NCBI RefSeq assembly: GCF_965204935.1
Contig: NZ_CBDBFO010000002.1
Strand: one strand, 5' to 3'
Source: Hoeflea_A sp965204935
GTDB taxonomy: Bacteria > Pseudomonadota > Alphaproteobacteria > Rhizobiales > Rhizobiaceae
DNA length: 64,000 nucleotides
Shown here piece by piece: positions 34,833 through 43,636 of this stretch; positions within the stretch are counted from its first letter, which is position 1; each line of letters starts with the position of its first letter. The position numbers and the translations under genes are program-made. The notes beneath the pieces are model-generated. The model saw nothing but the letters and a program-made list of their open reading frames with translations, had not been told where the DNA came from and did no database searches.

Positions 34833-35801
34833 GTGAATGTTCTGGTGAAAGGTGCCGGCGTTGCAGGACTGGCTACGGCCCTTGAGCTGCAAAGGCGCGG
34901 TGCGCAAGTGACTGTCTTCGATCCGCAGAAACGGGTGGGTGGCTCCGCATCCTGGTATGCGGGCGGCATGCTGGCACCCTGGTGCGAGGGTGAGTGCGCC
35001 GACAAGCGCGTAACCGAGCTCGGGATCGCGGCAACCGGATGGTGGAACAACGTTTTGCCCGGTCATGTCGAATGCAATGGCACTCTTGTTGTTGCACCAG
35101 CCAGGGACCATGCGGAGCTGAACCGCTTCGCAAGCCGAACGACCGGCTTTCGGGCCGTCGATGCGAAGGAGATCGGCGCACTTGAACCGGCTTTGTCCGA
35201 CCGTTTCCGTCGCGGCCTTTTCTTTGAAAATGAAGCGCACCTGGAACCGCGCCTTGCCATGCAGGCGTTGCAGGTCTGCCTCGCCCGTACCGGCTGCTCG
35301 TTTCGGCTTGGCCGGACTGTAGCAGACCAAACCGGGTTCGATGCTGTCGTTGACTGCACCGGGATTGCAAGCCCGGTGGCCGGACTGCGCGGCGTTCGCG
35401 GCGAAATGTTGCTCCTGCGCATCGCCGATCTGCCATTGAAGCGCCCGGTCCGACTGCTGCACCCGCGCATACCGGTCTACGTCGTCCCGCGGGGCGAAAA
35501 CCTCTTCATGATCGGGGCTACCATGATCGAGAGCGCCGATCACGGCGGCGCCACGGTGCGTTCGGTCTTGGAGCTGCTGAACGCTGCCTATGCGCTGCAT
35601 CCAGCCTTTGCTGACGCCGAAATCGTCGAGATCGGAGCCGGTATCCGGCCCGCTTTTTCGGACAACTTACCGCGTGTGTCCCGTCACCGCGGAACGATCA
35701 GCCTCAATGGCCTTTACCGTCATGGCTTCCTGCTTGCGCCAGTCCTGGCCGCGCGTGCAGCTGCGATGGCCTTGGAGACAAGGGATGCGGCAAATGGATG
35801 A
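34833..35801 (+). CDS. thiO: Glycine oxidase ThiO
   Basis: This 322-residue FAD-dependent D-amino acid oxidase-fold protein has NVLVKGAGVAGLATALEL (dinucleotide-binding motif) and an FAD-binding C-terminal IRPAFSDNLPRV...GLYRHGFLLAP. ThiO oxidises glycine to the imine used in thiazole synthesis. It is the first gene after the TPP riboswitch and overlaps thiS. It sits in a genome that also makes glycine via BhcA, although no direct link is implied. Confidence 0.92.
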   Translation: MNVLVKGAGVAGLATALELQRRGAQVTVFDPQKRVGGSASWYAGGMLAPWCEGECADKRVTELGIAATGWWNNVLPGHVECNGTLVVAPARDHAELNRFASRTTGFRAVDAKEIGALEPALSDRFRRGLFFENEAHLEPRLAMQALQVCLARTGCSFRLGRTVADQTGFDAVVDCTGIASPVAGLRGVRGEMLLLRIADLPLKRPVRLLHPRIPVYVVPRGENLFMIGATMIESADHGGATVRSVLELLNAAYALHPAFADAEIVEIGAGIRPAFSDNLPRVSRHRGTISLNGLYRHGFLLAPVLAARAAAMALETRDAANG

Positions 35802-36000
35802 AATCGAACTTGTGGTCAACGGTCAGCCGACCGCGGTCATTTCGCGCAATCTGGCAGCCTTGCTCGTTGAGCTTTCCTATGAAGGCACGTGGCTGGCCAC
35901 GGCGGTCAACGGCACAGTCGTGTGCCGCGGCGACCGGGATGATCATACGCTTCAAGACGGTGACCGGATCGAAATCCTGTCACCGATGCAGGGAGGCTGA
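35794..36000 (+). CDS. thiS: Sulfur carrier protein ThiS
   Basis: This 68-residue ubiquitin-like protein ends in the required Gly-Gly (SPMQGG), whose C-terminal thiocarboxylate donates sulfur to the thiazole ring. It has the typical VNGQPTAV start and DRIEILSPMQGG end. The ATG at 35794 is preferred (AAGGGA eight bases upstream); ATG 35785 is the alternative. It overlaps thiO by 8 bp and ends one base before thiG. Confidence 0.93.
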   Translation: MDEIELVVNGQPTAVISRNLAALLVELSYEGTWLATAVNGTVVCRGDRDDHTLQDGDRIEILSPMQGG

Positions 36001-36001
36001 G

Positions 36002-36787
36002 ATGTTTGAGGTCTATGAAGCAAAGCTGCCGTCGCGATTGATCCTGGGAACCGCGCAATACCCTTCGCCAGACGTCATTGGCGAAGCCGTCCGGGCCGGA
36101 GGCGCGTCTGCTGTAACCGTATCGCTGAGGCGCGAGAGCGCACAGGATGCCGCAGCGACCGGCCCGGGCGGGCAGTTCTGGTCCATGGTCCGCTCGCTTG
36201 GCGTGCCGATCCTGCCGAACACGGCGGGCTGCCATACCGCACGCGAGGCGGTCACCACAGCGCAGATGGCGCGTGAAGTGTTCGGCACGGACTGGATCAA
36301 GCTTGAGGTCATCGGCAACCACGACACGCTACAGCCGGACGTGTTCGATTTGGTGGAAGCAGCACGGATCCTGAGTGACGAGGGCTTCCAGGTGTTTCCA
36401 TATACGACCGATGATCTTGTGGTCGCAGAGCGTTTGCTTGACGCGGGCTGCCGTGTGCTGATGCCCTGGTGCGCGCCGATCGGATCTGCGAGGGGCCCGA
36501 CGAACATCGACGCGTTGCGCTCCCTGCGCGGGCACTTTCCCGATGTCTGCCTGATCGTCGATGCCGGGATCGGGCGTCCGTCCCACGCGGCGGCCGTGAT
36601 GGAGCTCGGCTATGACGCGGTGCTGCTGAACACGGCTGTCGCCCGCGCCGGCGATCCGGTCTACATGGCCCGCGCTTTCTCCAATGCGATCAAGGCCGGT
36701 CGCACCGCATGGCATGCCGGCCTGCTGGAGCCGCGCGATATTGCCGTGCCTTCGACACCGGTCATCGGGATGGCGACATTCTCATGA
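36002..36787 (+). CDS. thiG: Thiazole synthase ThiG
   Basis: This 261-residue TIM-barrel enzyme has the expected imine-forming lysine in DWIKLEVIGN, the YTTDDLVVAERLLDAGC segment, and DAGIGRPSHAAAVMELGYDAVLLNTAVA near the end. It builds the thiazole phosphate from deoxyxylulose phosphate, the ThiO imine and ThiS thiocarboxylate. The usual PLGSPIGSG loop reads PWCAPIGSARG, a variation seen in alphaproteobacteria. Its stop overlaps the thiE ATG by 4 bp. Confidence 0.94.
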   Translation: MFEVYEAKLPSRLILGTAQYPSPDVIGEAVRAGGASAVTVSLRRESAQDAAATGPGGQFWSMVRSLGVPILPNTAGCHTAREAVTTAQMAREVFGTDWIKLEVIGNHDTLQPDVFDLVEAARILSDEGFQVFPYTTDDLVVAERLLDAGCRVLMPWCAPIGSARGPTNIDALRSLRGHFPDVCLIVDAGIGRPSHAAAVMELGYDAVLLNTAVARAGDPVYMARAFSNAIKAGRTAWHAGLLEPRDIAVPSTPVIGMATFS

Positions 36788-37419
36788 GGCTCGATCCGTT
36801 CTATCTGATCGTCGACAGTGCCGCCTGGATCCGGCGCCTGGTGCCGCTTGGCGTGCGCCTTGTGCAACTGCGCATGAAGGGCAGGGACGAGGCCTTCATG
36901 CGTCGCGAGATCGTCGAAGCGAAATCCGTTTGTGAGCACCATGATTGCCAACTCATCCTGAATGATTTTTGGCAACTTGCGATCTCGGAGGATTGCGATT
37001 TCGTTCACCTGGGGCAGGAGGATCTTGCCGCTGCCGATCTTCGGGCCATTCGCGCCGCGGGCATCCGTTTCGGAATCAGCACCCATGATGAAAGCGAACT
37101 GGCGACAGCCCTGGCTGCGCAGCCGGAATATGTTGCGCTCGGGCCGGTTTACGAAACCCGGCTGAAGAAAATGCGCTGGGCGCCGCAAGGTCTTGACCGA
37201 ATTGTCGAATGGAAAGGGTGCGTGCTCCCGATGCCGCTTGTCGCCATCGGTGGTCTCACACCCGAACGGCTGCCGGGCGTCTTCGCCGCAGGTGCCGACA
37301 GCGCGGCGGTTGTCACCGACATCACACTGAACCAGGATCCGGAAGGCCGAACGCGGCAATGGATCGATGTGACCCGGCAGTTCGGTTCCCGAGCTGCGGC
37401 GTCATCTCCCGTCAAGTAG
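36784..37419 (+). CDS. thiE: Thiamine-phosphate synthase ThiE
   Basis: This 211-residue TIM barrel has VQLRMKGRDE, LILNDFWQLA, VHLGQEDL, ISTHDESEL, VALGPVYETRLKK and LVAIGGLTPERL: the phosphate- and pyrophosphate-binding loops of thiamin-phosphate synthase. It joins the thiazole and pyrimidine moieties. No thiC or thiD is in the window, so the pyrimidine branch must be elsewhere. The 3' end overlaps the convergent dehydratase gene by 18 bp. Confidence 0.92.
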   Translation: MRLDPFYLIVDSAAWIRRLVPLGVRLVQLRMKGRDEAFMRREIVEAKSVCEHHDCQLILNDFWQLAISEDCDFVHLGQEDLAAADLRAIRAAGIRFGISTHDESELATALAAQPEYVALGPVYETRLKKMRWAPQGLDRIVEWKGCVLPMPLVAIGGLTPERLPGVFAAGADSAAVVTDITLNQDPEGRTRQWIDVTRQFGSRAAASSPVK

Positions 37420-38403
37420 CATGTTGTAGCGTTGAGCACCGATATTGGAGCCGCAGGCCAGCACGCAGACGTTTTTGCCGGTCAATTGATCGCGCAACGG
37501 GCCGGTGGCGGCGGCAAGGGCGGCAGCGCAGGCAGGTTCGGCCACAAGTTTCAGCGCATCGCGCATCAGGATCATGGCATCAACCATCAGCCGGTCCTCA
37601 ATGCGAACGATTTCCGTTACATATTGTTTTGCAACGGAAAATGAGAAGGGCAGGGCCGCCGGCGAGCCGAGACTGTCCGCGATCGTGTCGACCTTGCCGA
37701 TGCGGACCGCCTCACCTTTTTCGAAACTCCTTGAAAGGCTGTCCGCGCCCACCGGTTCCACGCCGATCACGGTGCAATCCGGTTTGACCTGCCGTATCGC
37801 CGCGGCCACGCCGCCGATCAGCCCGCCGCCACCGACGGCAACGATCATGCAGTCGAGGTGAGGCAGATCCTCGATGATCTCAGCACCGAGGGTCGCCGCG
37901 CCAAGCGTCATGTGCGTCCCCTCGAAGGGATGCATGACGGTCAGCCCCCGCGCTTCCGCAAGCCGGTTCATCTCGTCGAACGCGGCCGCGATATCATCGA
38001 CAAGTATGACCTCGGCGCCCGCGCTTTTGCATCCGTCGACGCGCAACGGGTCGGTTGCTTTTGGCATGACGAGTGTGGCGCGCACATTCTGTCTGGCCGC
38101 CGCCCAGGACACGGCAAGCGCATGGTTGCCACCGCTCGCGGCGATCACGCCCGCGGTGCGTTCTTCCGGCGTGAGCCGCCTGATGCCCAAAAGATTTCCG
38201 CGCGCCTTGAAAGACCCGGCATGCTGAAAAAGTTCCAGCTTCATCGTCAAGGAAGCGGCGTTGCCAACCCGTTCGACCAGCGCGGCCTGTTTCAAGGAAA
38301 GGACCGGCGTGCGAATGACGGCGCCATCAACCGCGTTTCGCGCTTCAAGAATTTGCTCTGGGGTTGGGGCAGCGTCTTGCATCAGGGACCGCATGAATTC
38401 CAT
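37402..38403 (-). CDS. Threonine/serine dehydratase-like PLP enzyme
   Basis: This protein of about 333 residues is of PLP fold type II. HAGSFKARGNLLG carries the cofactor lysine, ASGGNHALA and VGGGGLIGGVAAAI bind phosphate. Unlike BhcB it keeps a C-terminal LACGSNI rather than FTGGNVD, as in serine/threonine dehydratases. The C-terminal regulatory ACT domain of biosynthetic IlvA is absent, so it is a catabolic or racemase-like member. Start uncertain among ATGs at 38403, 38394 and 38382; none has a strong ribosome site. Confidence 0.8.
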   Translation of the reverse strand: MEFMRSLMQDAAPTPEQILEARNAVDGAVIRTPVLSLKQAALVERVGNAASLTMKLELFQHAGSFKARGNLLGIRRLTPEERTAGVIAASGGNHALAVSWAAARQNVRATLVMPKATDPLRVDGCKSAGAEVILVDDIAAAFDEMNRLAEARGLTVMHPFEGTHMTLGAATLGAEIIEDLPHLDCMIVAVGGGGLIGGVAAAIRQVKPDCTVIGVEPVGADSLSRSFEKGEAVRIGKVDTIADSLGSPAALPFSFSVAKQYVTEIVRIEDRLMVDAMILMRDALKLVAEPACAAALAAATGPLRDQLTGKNVCVLACGSNIGAQRYNMLLDGR

Positions 38404-38653
38404 GGAAAGATGGCGCAAATCTACAGCACGTTCGTGCGACGTACACAATGGCGATCGGACGGATTCCCCGGATGTCCAACGTTGTGAATCGGTCGAAACT
38501 CTTCTCGTACTGACAGAAATGTCAGGACAGAAGTCCCTGTCCGTTTTGCTTCGGCCGAGAAACGGCTAAAAAGGACGCGGCACGGTGGCGGCAGGTTGTC
38601 AATGACCTGTCGATTGAAATTCAAAATTCGTCGGGGATACAGGAGAATTGGCC

Positions 38654-39028
38654 ATGGCGCCGAACATTCTCGGTCTCAGAACCACGATCTACAAAGTTGC
38701 CGAACTCGACAAAGCCAAAGCCTGGTACAGCGAGGCATTCGGCACAAAACCCTATTTCGACGAGGCGCCCTATGTCGGCTTCAACATAGCGGGCTACGAG
38801 CTCGGATTGATGCCGGATGAAACACCCGCTGACGAAAAGTCCGACACTGTTCTCACTTATTGGGGCGTAGAGGATATCGAGAAGGCCGTCGCGCATTTCG
38901 AGGCGCTGGGTGCAACGGTGGTCGAAAAACCGACCAATGTCGGCGGTGAAATCGTCGTTGCGGGCATCACGGACCCGTGGGGAAATATGGTCGGGCTTAT
39001 CTACAATCCCGAATTCAAGCTGCCCTAG
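38654..39028 (+). CDS. VOC-superfamily (glyoxalase/bleomycin resistance-like) protein
   Basis: This 124-residue vicinal-oxygen-chelate protein has RTTIYKVAELDKAKAWYSEAF, the typical first beta-alpha-beta unit, and ITDPWGNMVGLIYNP at the end. AGGAGA seven bases before the ATG supports the start. A single chain of this size usually dimerises. Function not assigned. The 3' end overlaps the convergent glycosyltransferase gene by 14 bp. Confidence 0.8.
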   Translation: MAPNILGLRTTIYKVAELDKAKAWYSEAFGTKPYFDEAPYVGFNIAGYELGLMPDETPADEKSDTVLTYWGVEDIEKAVAHFEALGATVVEKPTNVGGEIVVAGITDPWGNMVGLIYNPEFKLP

Positions 39029-40316
39029 CTGCGGCTTTGTGGTCTGCCGCGATCTTCTCGATGAAGGCGATCGCGGTCGCCACGCCGTCTTCGCTGCGAA
39101 GCTTTTCACCAATGTCCAGTGCCCGCGCGCGCATCCGGTCGTTGAGCATCAACCGGTCGAATGCATTGGCCAGATTGTCGGGCGTCAATTGTTTCTGCGG
39201 GATAGGCTCCGGACCGGCTCCGAGCCGCCGAACGGTTTTGCCCCAGAACGGCTGATCGGCAAAAAACGGGCACACCAGCGCCGGTTTTCCCGCGCGCAGG
39301 CCGGCAGCGGTGCTGCCCGCGCCGCCATGATGGACCACCGCCGCAACCCTCGGGAAGAGCCAGTCATGCGGTGCCTGGTCGATCATCAGTACATTGTCCG
39401 GCAGGTCGCTGGCTTGCAGGCCTCCCCAGCCGCTTGCGAGGATGCCCCGGTATCCGGTCACCTGCAGCGCCTCGATCACCGCCGAGGCAAGCCGCTCCGG
39501 ATTGCGCCCCGCCATGGAACCGAAGCCGATATAGATCGGCGCAGGCCCGTCGGAGAGGAAATCCCTCAGCGCGTCCGGGGGCTGCCAATTCTCTTCGGCA
39601 TCGAGGAACCAGTAACCGGACATGATCGCCGTTTCCGGCCAGTCGCCTGGCCTTGGCACGACATGCTCGCTGATCGCATGCAAGGCTGGGATCGGCTTTC
39701 CATCCTGGTCGGCGAGATAGTCGACATTGACCCGTTTGACCGGGGTTCCGGTGGCCTCCCGCCAGGCGCGCACGTCCTTTCCGGCGGACACCTTGATGAA
39801 GTAATTGACGATCCGGTAGCCGAGACGGTTGTACCAGCCGCCCAGGCCAAGATCGGCGAAGCCGACGCAGGGAAATTCGCCGGTCGGAACGATCATCGGG
39901 ATCGGTGTCGCCAGGACGCTGGGGATGGCAAGTTTTTCACCGATGGCGGGGCCGAGCAGGGCCTTGGGATGAAACAGGACGACGTCGGGTTCTACGGCCT
40001 GCGCCACGGCCCAGCTGTCTTCCACCGCCCGCCTTTGAAGCGGCGCGACCTGCTTTCTCATGCGGATCATTGCCGAGATGGTTCTGAAGATGTTGGTCGT
40101 GTCTTCCATCAGCGCCTTGCCCTCATCGGAATCGATGATCTTCATGAGGTCGTCGCTGATGTAGCCGTAAGTGATCCCGTGGCTTTCGATGAAATCGCGA
40201 AATCGCTCGCACGTGGCGAGCGTGACCGCGTGGCCGGCCTCCAGCAGACCCTTGGCCAGAGCGACATAGGGCTGGACGTCGCCGCGGGAACCGATCGTCA
40301 CGATGAGAATGTTCAT
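39015..40316 (-). CDS. GT1-family (UGT/sterol glucosyltransferase-like) glycosyltransferase
   Basis: This 433-residue GT-B glycosyltransferase starts MNILIVTIGSRGDVQPYVALAKGL, has IYIGFGSMAGRNPE at the start of the nucleotide domain, and VVHHGGAGSTAAGLRAGKPALVCPFFADQPFWG as the donor-binding signature. The GSRGDVQP start is typical of sterol/macrolide/rhamnosyl glycosyltransferases. Acceptor unknown; possibilities include a lipid or a toxic small molecule. ATG 40316 is the family start. A strong palindrome lies 57-85 bp upstream and may be its operator. Confidence 0.88.
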   Translation of the reverse strand: MNILIVTIGSRGDVQPYVALAKGLLEAGHAVTLATCERFRDFIESHGITYGYISDDLMKIIDSDEGKALMEDTTNIFRTISAMIRMRKQVAPLQRRAVEDSWAVAQAVEPDVVLFHPKALLGPAIGEKLAIPSVLATPIPMIVPTGEFPCVGFADLGLGGWYNRLGYRIVNYFIKVSAGKDVRAWREATGTPVKRVNVDYLADQDGKPIPALHAISEHVVPRPGDWPETAIMSGYWFLDAEENWQPPDALRDFLSDGPAPIYIGFGSMAGRNPERLASAVIEALQVTGYRGILASGWGGLQASDLPDNVLMIDQAPHDWLFPRVAAVVHHGGAGSTAAGLRAGKPALVCPFFADQPFWGKTVRRLGAGPEPIPQKQLTPDNLANAFDRLMLNDRMRARALDIGEKLRSEDGVATAIAFIEKIAADHKAAARAA

Positions 40317-40372
40317 AAAGCCTCCGAAGTCACGCTGCATGCACGTATGTGCTGGACGCAACCGGTTCAAGC

Positions 40373-40401
40373 GTGAAACATGAAAGTCATTCATGTTTCA
40401 C
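40373..40401. promoter_or_regulatory. TetR-type palindromic operator upstream of the GT1 gene
   Basis: GTGAAACATGA, a 7-bp spacer and TCATGTTTCAC form a perfect 11-bp inverted repeat 57 bp upstream of the glycosyltransferase ATG. Length and form fit a TetR-family operator; it could also be a hairpin. No TetR gene lies beside it. Confidence 0.6.
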
Positions 40402-40593
40402 TGATGCACCGCCCTTGACAAACGATCCCCCCATCGCCATCTAGCGGTCCTCGGCAAGAGGAGCCTGCCGCTCGCTGGCGAAAGCCATGGTGAAGTCCTC
40501 CATTCGACATTCAAAGCCAATTCAGAGCATCTGGATCGATGGCAATGCGAGCACCTTCAACTAACCGCGATGCGCATTACTGTGAGGCGAAGA

Positions 40594-41028
40594 ATGAGCG
40601 ACGCATTACCGACGATTGAAACATTGAAAGACCAGGCCCGCCGATTGCGGAAATCGCTGACGCAACAGGGTCAGTCCATGAGCCACTCCAAGGCGCTGGA
40701 GGCGATTGCCCACCAGTAAGGCTTCAAGGACTGGAACACGATCAGCGCGCGGGCGTCCAATACGCCGCCGTTGGCTCCCGTCTATGTCGGCGAAGCGGTC
40801 ACCGGTACTTACCTTGGTCAGCCCTTTTCCGGGCGGGTCCTTGGGATCTACGCGCTGCCGGCGCATGATCGCTACCGGATCACGCTGCACTTCGACGAGC
40901 CGGTCGACGTGGTCACCTTCGACAGCTTCTCATCCTACAGGCAAAGGGTGAAGGCGGTCATCGACTCGCGTGGCACCACGCAGCAGAAAACATCAAACGG
41001 CAACCCGCATTTGCATCTGCATCTGTAG
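40594..41028 (+). pseudogene. Glyoxalase-superfamily-type small protein interrupted by an in-frame TAA
   Basis: An ATG at 40594 opens a frame of 145 codons in which codon 42 (40717-40719) is TAA. The flanking translation (LKDQARRLRKSL, SHSKALEAIAHQ, stop, GFKDWNTISAR) fits the short family annotated as glyoxalase superfamily protein, where an aromatic or His residue normally occupies that position. The downstream frame stays open for 103 codons to a natural stop after HLHLHL. The break is one base change from TAC or TAT, so it is recent, or a sequencing error. The remaining 41-residue peptide is unlikely to function. Confidence 0.8.
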
Positions 41029-41034
41029 GGTCCG

Positions 41035-41060
41035 GCCTGCCGCATTCCGGTGCGGCAGGC
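41035..41060. terminator. Hairpin between converging genes at 41.0 kb
   Basis: GCCTGCCGCA and TGCGGCAGGC form a perfect 10-bp stem with a six-base loop between the ends of the broken glyoxalase-like gene and the old-yellow-enzyme gene. No T-tract follows on either strand, so it may act as a stabiliser or a bidirectional terminator. Confidence 0.5.
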
Positions 41061-41067
41061 ACAGTCG

Positions 41068-43101
41068 TCAAAGAGCGGCGGCGACGCGGCTTCCCTGATC
41101 GATTGCCCGCTTCGCGTCGAGTTCACCCGCCTTGAAGGCACCGCCGATCGTCTGGTTGTCGACACCGCGCGCGCTCAGCGCCTCCGCCAGGCTGTTTTCC
41201 GGGAGCTGTCCTGCGCAGATGACGATCGTATCGACGTCCAGCCACTGCGGATCGCGACGCTCCTCGCCGAAGGAGATACGCAGCCCCTGGTCGCTGATCT
41301 CCTCGTAATTGACATTGCCCAGCATCTTGACCTGTTTCATCGTCAAGGCTGCGCGGTGGATCCAGCCGGTCGTCTTGCCGAGACCCGCGCCATGCTTCTT
41401 GGCCTTGCGCTGCAGCAGCGTGATCTCGCGCGGTGATGGAGACGGCTGTGCGCCCTCAGAGCGAAGCCCGCCGCGGGTCTCGGACGGATCCCCGACGCCC
41501 CATTCCTTTTTCCAAAGCTCAAGGTCCTCGGTCGGCGAATGGCCCTCATGGGCGAGGTATTCGCACACGTCGAAGCCGATGCCGCCGGCACCGACGACAG
41601 CGACGCGCTTGCCGACCGGTTTGCGGTCGCGCAGGACATCGATGTAGCTGAGCACCTTCGGATGGTCCTGACCGGGAATCTGCGGGTCGCGCGGCAGGAC
41701 GCCCGTTGCCACGATCACCTCATCAAAACCCTCGTCCTTCAGCGAATCCGGGTCGACGGCCTTGCCGAGCACCGTTCGCACCTGTTTGAGTTCCAGCTGT
41801 CGCTTGTAATAGTCGACGAGACCGACGAATTCCTCCTTGCCGGGAATGCGTTTTGCCATGTTGAGCTGCCCGCCAATCTCGTCCGCCTTGTCGAACATCG
41901 TCACTTCGTGTCCACGTTCTGCCGCAACGAGCGCTGCCGATAGCCCGGCGGGCCCGGCACCGACCACGGCGATGCGTCGCGGTTTTTCCGCGGGCAGGTA
42001 GTTGAGCTCGGTTTCGTGGCAGGCGCGCGGATTGACGAGGCAGGTCGACAGCTGCATCTGGAATGTGTGATCGAGACAGGCCTGGTTGCAGGCAATGCAC
42101 GGGGTTATCTCGTCGGCTCGCCCTTCCTGCGCCTTTTTGACGAACTCCGAGTCGGCGAGGAAGGGACGCGCCATGGAAATCATGTCGGCGCAACCGTCCG
42201 CCAGTACCTGTTCGGCGACCTCGGGCGAGTTGATGCGGTTGGACGTGATCAGCGGAATTGTCACCTCGCCCATGAGCTTCTTTGTAACCCAGGTGAAGGC
42301 GCGTCGCGGCACGGATGTGGCAATTGTCGGAATGCGCGCTTCGTGCCAGCCGATGCCGGTGTTGATGATCGTCGCACCGGCCGCCTCGACCGCCTTTGCA
42401 AGCCGGACAACTTCTTCCCAGGTCGAGCCGTTGGGGACCAGATCGATCATCGAAAGACGGTAGATGATGATGAAATCCTCACCGACGGCCTGCCGCACGC
42501 GCTTGATGATTTCGATCGGCAGTCGCATGCGGTTCTCGTAAGCGCCGCCCCATTCGTCTTCGCGTTTGTTGGTGTGGGTAACCAGGAACTGGTTGATGAA
42601 ATAGCCTTCCGAACCCATGATCTCGACGCCGTCATAGCCGGCCTCACGGGCTAGCTTTGCGCAGTTGGCAAAATCGGCGATCTGTTTTTCGATGCCCGCT
42701 TCATCAAGCTCGATCGGGGCGAACGGCGAAATCGGTGATTTGATGGCCGATGCCGAAACGCCGCCGGGGTGGTAGGCGTAGCGCCCCGAATGCAGGATCT
42801 GCATGGCGATCTTTCCGCCCTCCGCGTGAACGGCCTGCGTCGTCGGGACGTGTTCGGCGACCTCGTCCAGGACCGAAAGCTTGCCGGCGCCGGGCAGGGC
42901 TGACCCTTCCTCGTTCGGGGAAACACCGCCCGTCACCATCAAACCAACACCTCCGCGTGCACGTTCCGCGAAATAAGCGGCCACCCGGTCATGGGCCTTG
43001 CGGTCCTCAAGCCCGGTGTGCATCGAGCCCATCAGGATACGGTTGGGCAAGGTGGTGAAGCCAAGGTCGAGCGGTGTGAAGATGTGCGGGTACAGGGACA
43101 T
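41068..43101 (-). CDS. NADH:flavin oxidoreductase, 2,4-dienoyl-CoA reductase/trimethylamine dehydrogenase family
   Basis: This 677-residue protein has an N-terminal FMN-binding TIM barrel (residues 1 to about 340, LGFTTLPNRILMGSMHT start). A [4Fe-4S] motif CIACNQACLDHTFQMQLSTC follows, then a FAD/NAD(P) domain (RIAVVGAGPAGLSAALVAAERGH, RVAVVGAGGIGFDVCEYL). The architecture matches FadH but also dimethylamine/histamine-type dehydrogenases, so the substrate is open. It follows the NTF2-like gene by 46 bp and is probably co-regulated by the PadR protein. Confidence 0.88.
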   Translation of the reverse strand: MSLYPHIFTPLDLGFTTLPNRILMGSMHTGLEDRKAHDRVAAYFAERARGGVGLMVTGGVSPNEEGSALPGAGKLSVLDEVAEHVPTTQAVHAEGGKIAMQILHSGRYAYHPGGVSASAIKSPISPFAPIELDEAGIEKQIADFANCAKLAREAGYDGVEIMGSEGYFINQFLVTHTNKREDEWGGAYENRMRLPIEIIKRVRQAVGEDFIIIYRLSMIDLVPNGSTWEEVVRLAKAVEAAGATIINTGIGWHEARIPTIATSVPRRAFTWVTKKLMGEVTIPLITSNRINSPEVAEQVLADGCADMISMARPFLADSEFVKKAQEGRADEITPCIACNQACLDHTFQMQLSTCLVNPRACHETELNYLPAEKPRRIAVVGAGPAGLSAALVAAERGHEVTMFDKADEIGGQLNMAKRIPGKEEFVGLVDYYKRQLELKQVRTVLGKAVDPDSLKDEGFDEVIVATGVLPRDPQIPGQDHPKVLSYIDVLRDRKPVGKRVAVVGAGGIGFDVCEYLAHEGHSPTEDLELWKKEWGVGDPSETRGGLRSEGAQPSPSPREITLLQRKAKKHGAGLGKTTGWIHRAALTMKQVKMLGNVNYEEISDQGLRISFGEERRDPQWLDVDTIVICAGQLPENSLAEALSARGVDNQTIGGAFKAGELDAKRAIDQGSRVAAAL

Positions 43102-43147
43102 GGACGATCCTTCTGGAAATACGGATTTGCTGGCGGCTGCTGGAACC

Positions 43148-43588
43148 CTATCCGGAGTGCGCAGACATGCGGGTGAGATACGGTCCCGCCCGCTCGCTCA
43201 TTTTTTCCGCCAGCAGGGCAAGTGCATTGGCAGGGCGGATCATGACTTCGAATTCAGCGATTTTACCGGCTTCGTCAAAACGGATCATGTCGATGCCCTT
43301 TAACGACCTGTCGCCGATACGCGCGGCAAACTCGAGGACGGCGCTCGATCCGTCGGCAGTCGCGAATTGCCGCTCATAGCGGAAATCCTCGAAGATTTCG
43401 GAGACCGTCGCAATGACGAACGTGAAGGCTTCCTTGCCGGGATAGGGTTTGAAAAAGGCAGGGGACCGGAAAACGATCCTGTCGGAGGCCAACTCCGCGA
43501 GACCGGCGACATCCCTGGTCAGAAAAATCTGGTGCCAGCGTTCCATGGTCTGCTGCGCCGCCGGTTTCAGTCCCGGTAAAGCTGTCAT
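43148..43588 (-). CDS. NTF2-like (SnoaL-type) protein
   Basis: This 146-residue cone-shaped NTF2-fold protein has RWHQIFLTRDVAGLAELASDRIVFRSPAFF and the typical LKGIDMIRFDEAGKIAEFEVMIRP. Such proteins bind or isomerise small hydrophobic molecules. The ATG at 43588 follows GGGAGG, giving a strong start. Divergent from the padR-like gene with only 47 bp between starts, it is probably the first gene of an operon with the flavoenzyme. Confidence 0.8.
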   Translation of the reverse strand: MTALPGLKPAAQQTMERWHQIFLTRDVAGLAELASDRIVFRSPAFFKPYPGKEAFTFVIATVSEIFEDFRYERQFATADGSSAVLEFAARIGDRSLKGIDMIRFDEAGKIAEFEVMIRPANALALLAEKMSERAGPYLTRMSAHSG

Positions 43589-43614
43589 GGCGTCCTCCCG
43601 TGCCGCAATGAATT

Positions 43615-43636
43615 TATATGTGCATTGACACATATA
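43615..43636. promoter_or_regulatory. PadR operator
   Basis: TATATGTG, CATTGA, CACATATA: a perfect 8-bp inverted repeat containing the canonical PadR box ATGT-N8-ACAT. It lies in the short divergent region between the NTF2-like and PadR genes, so one site can regulate both directions. Confidence 0.8.

Noticed and set aside
37402..38403. Second BhcB for the beta-hydroxyaspartate cycle
   Set aside because: It is far from bhc, and its C-terminal motif is that of general serine/threonine dehydratases.
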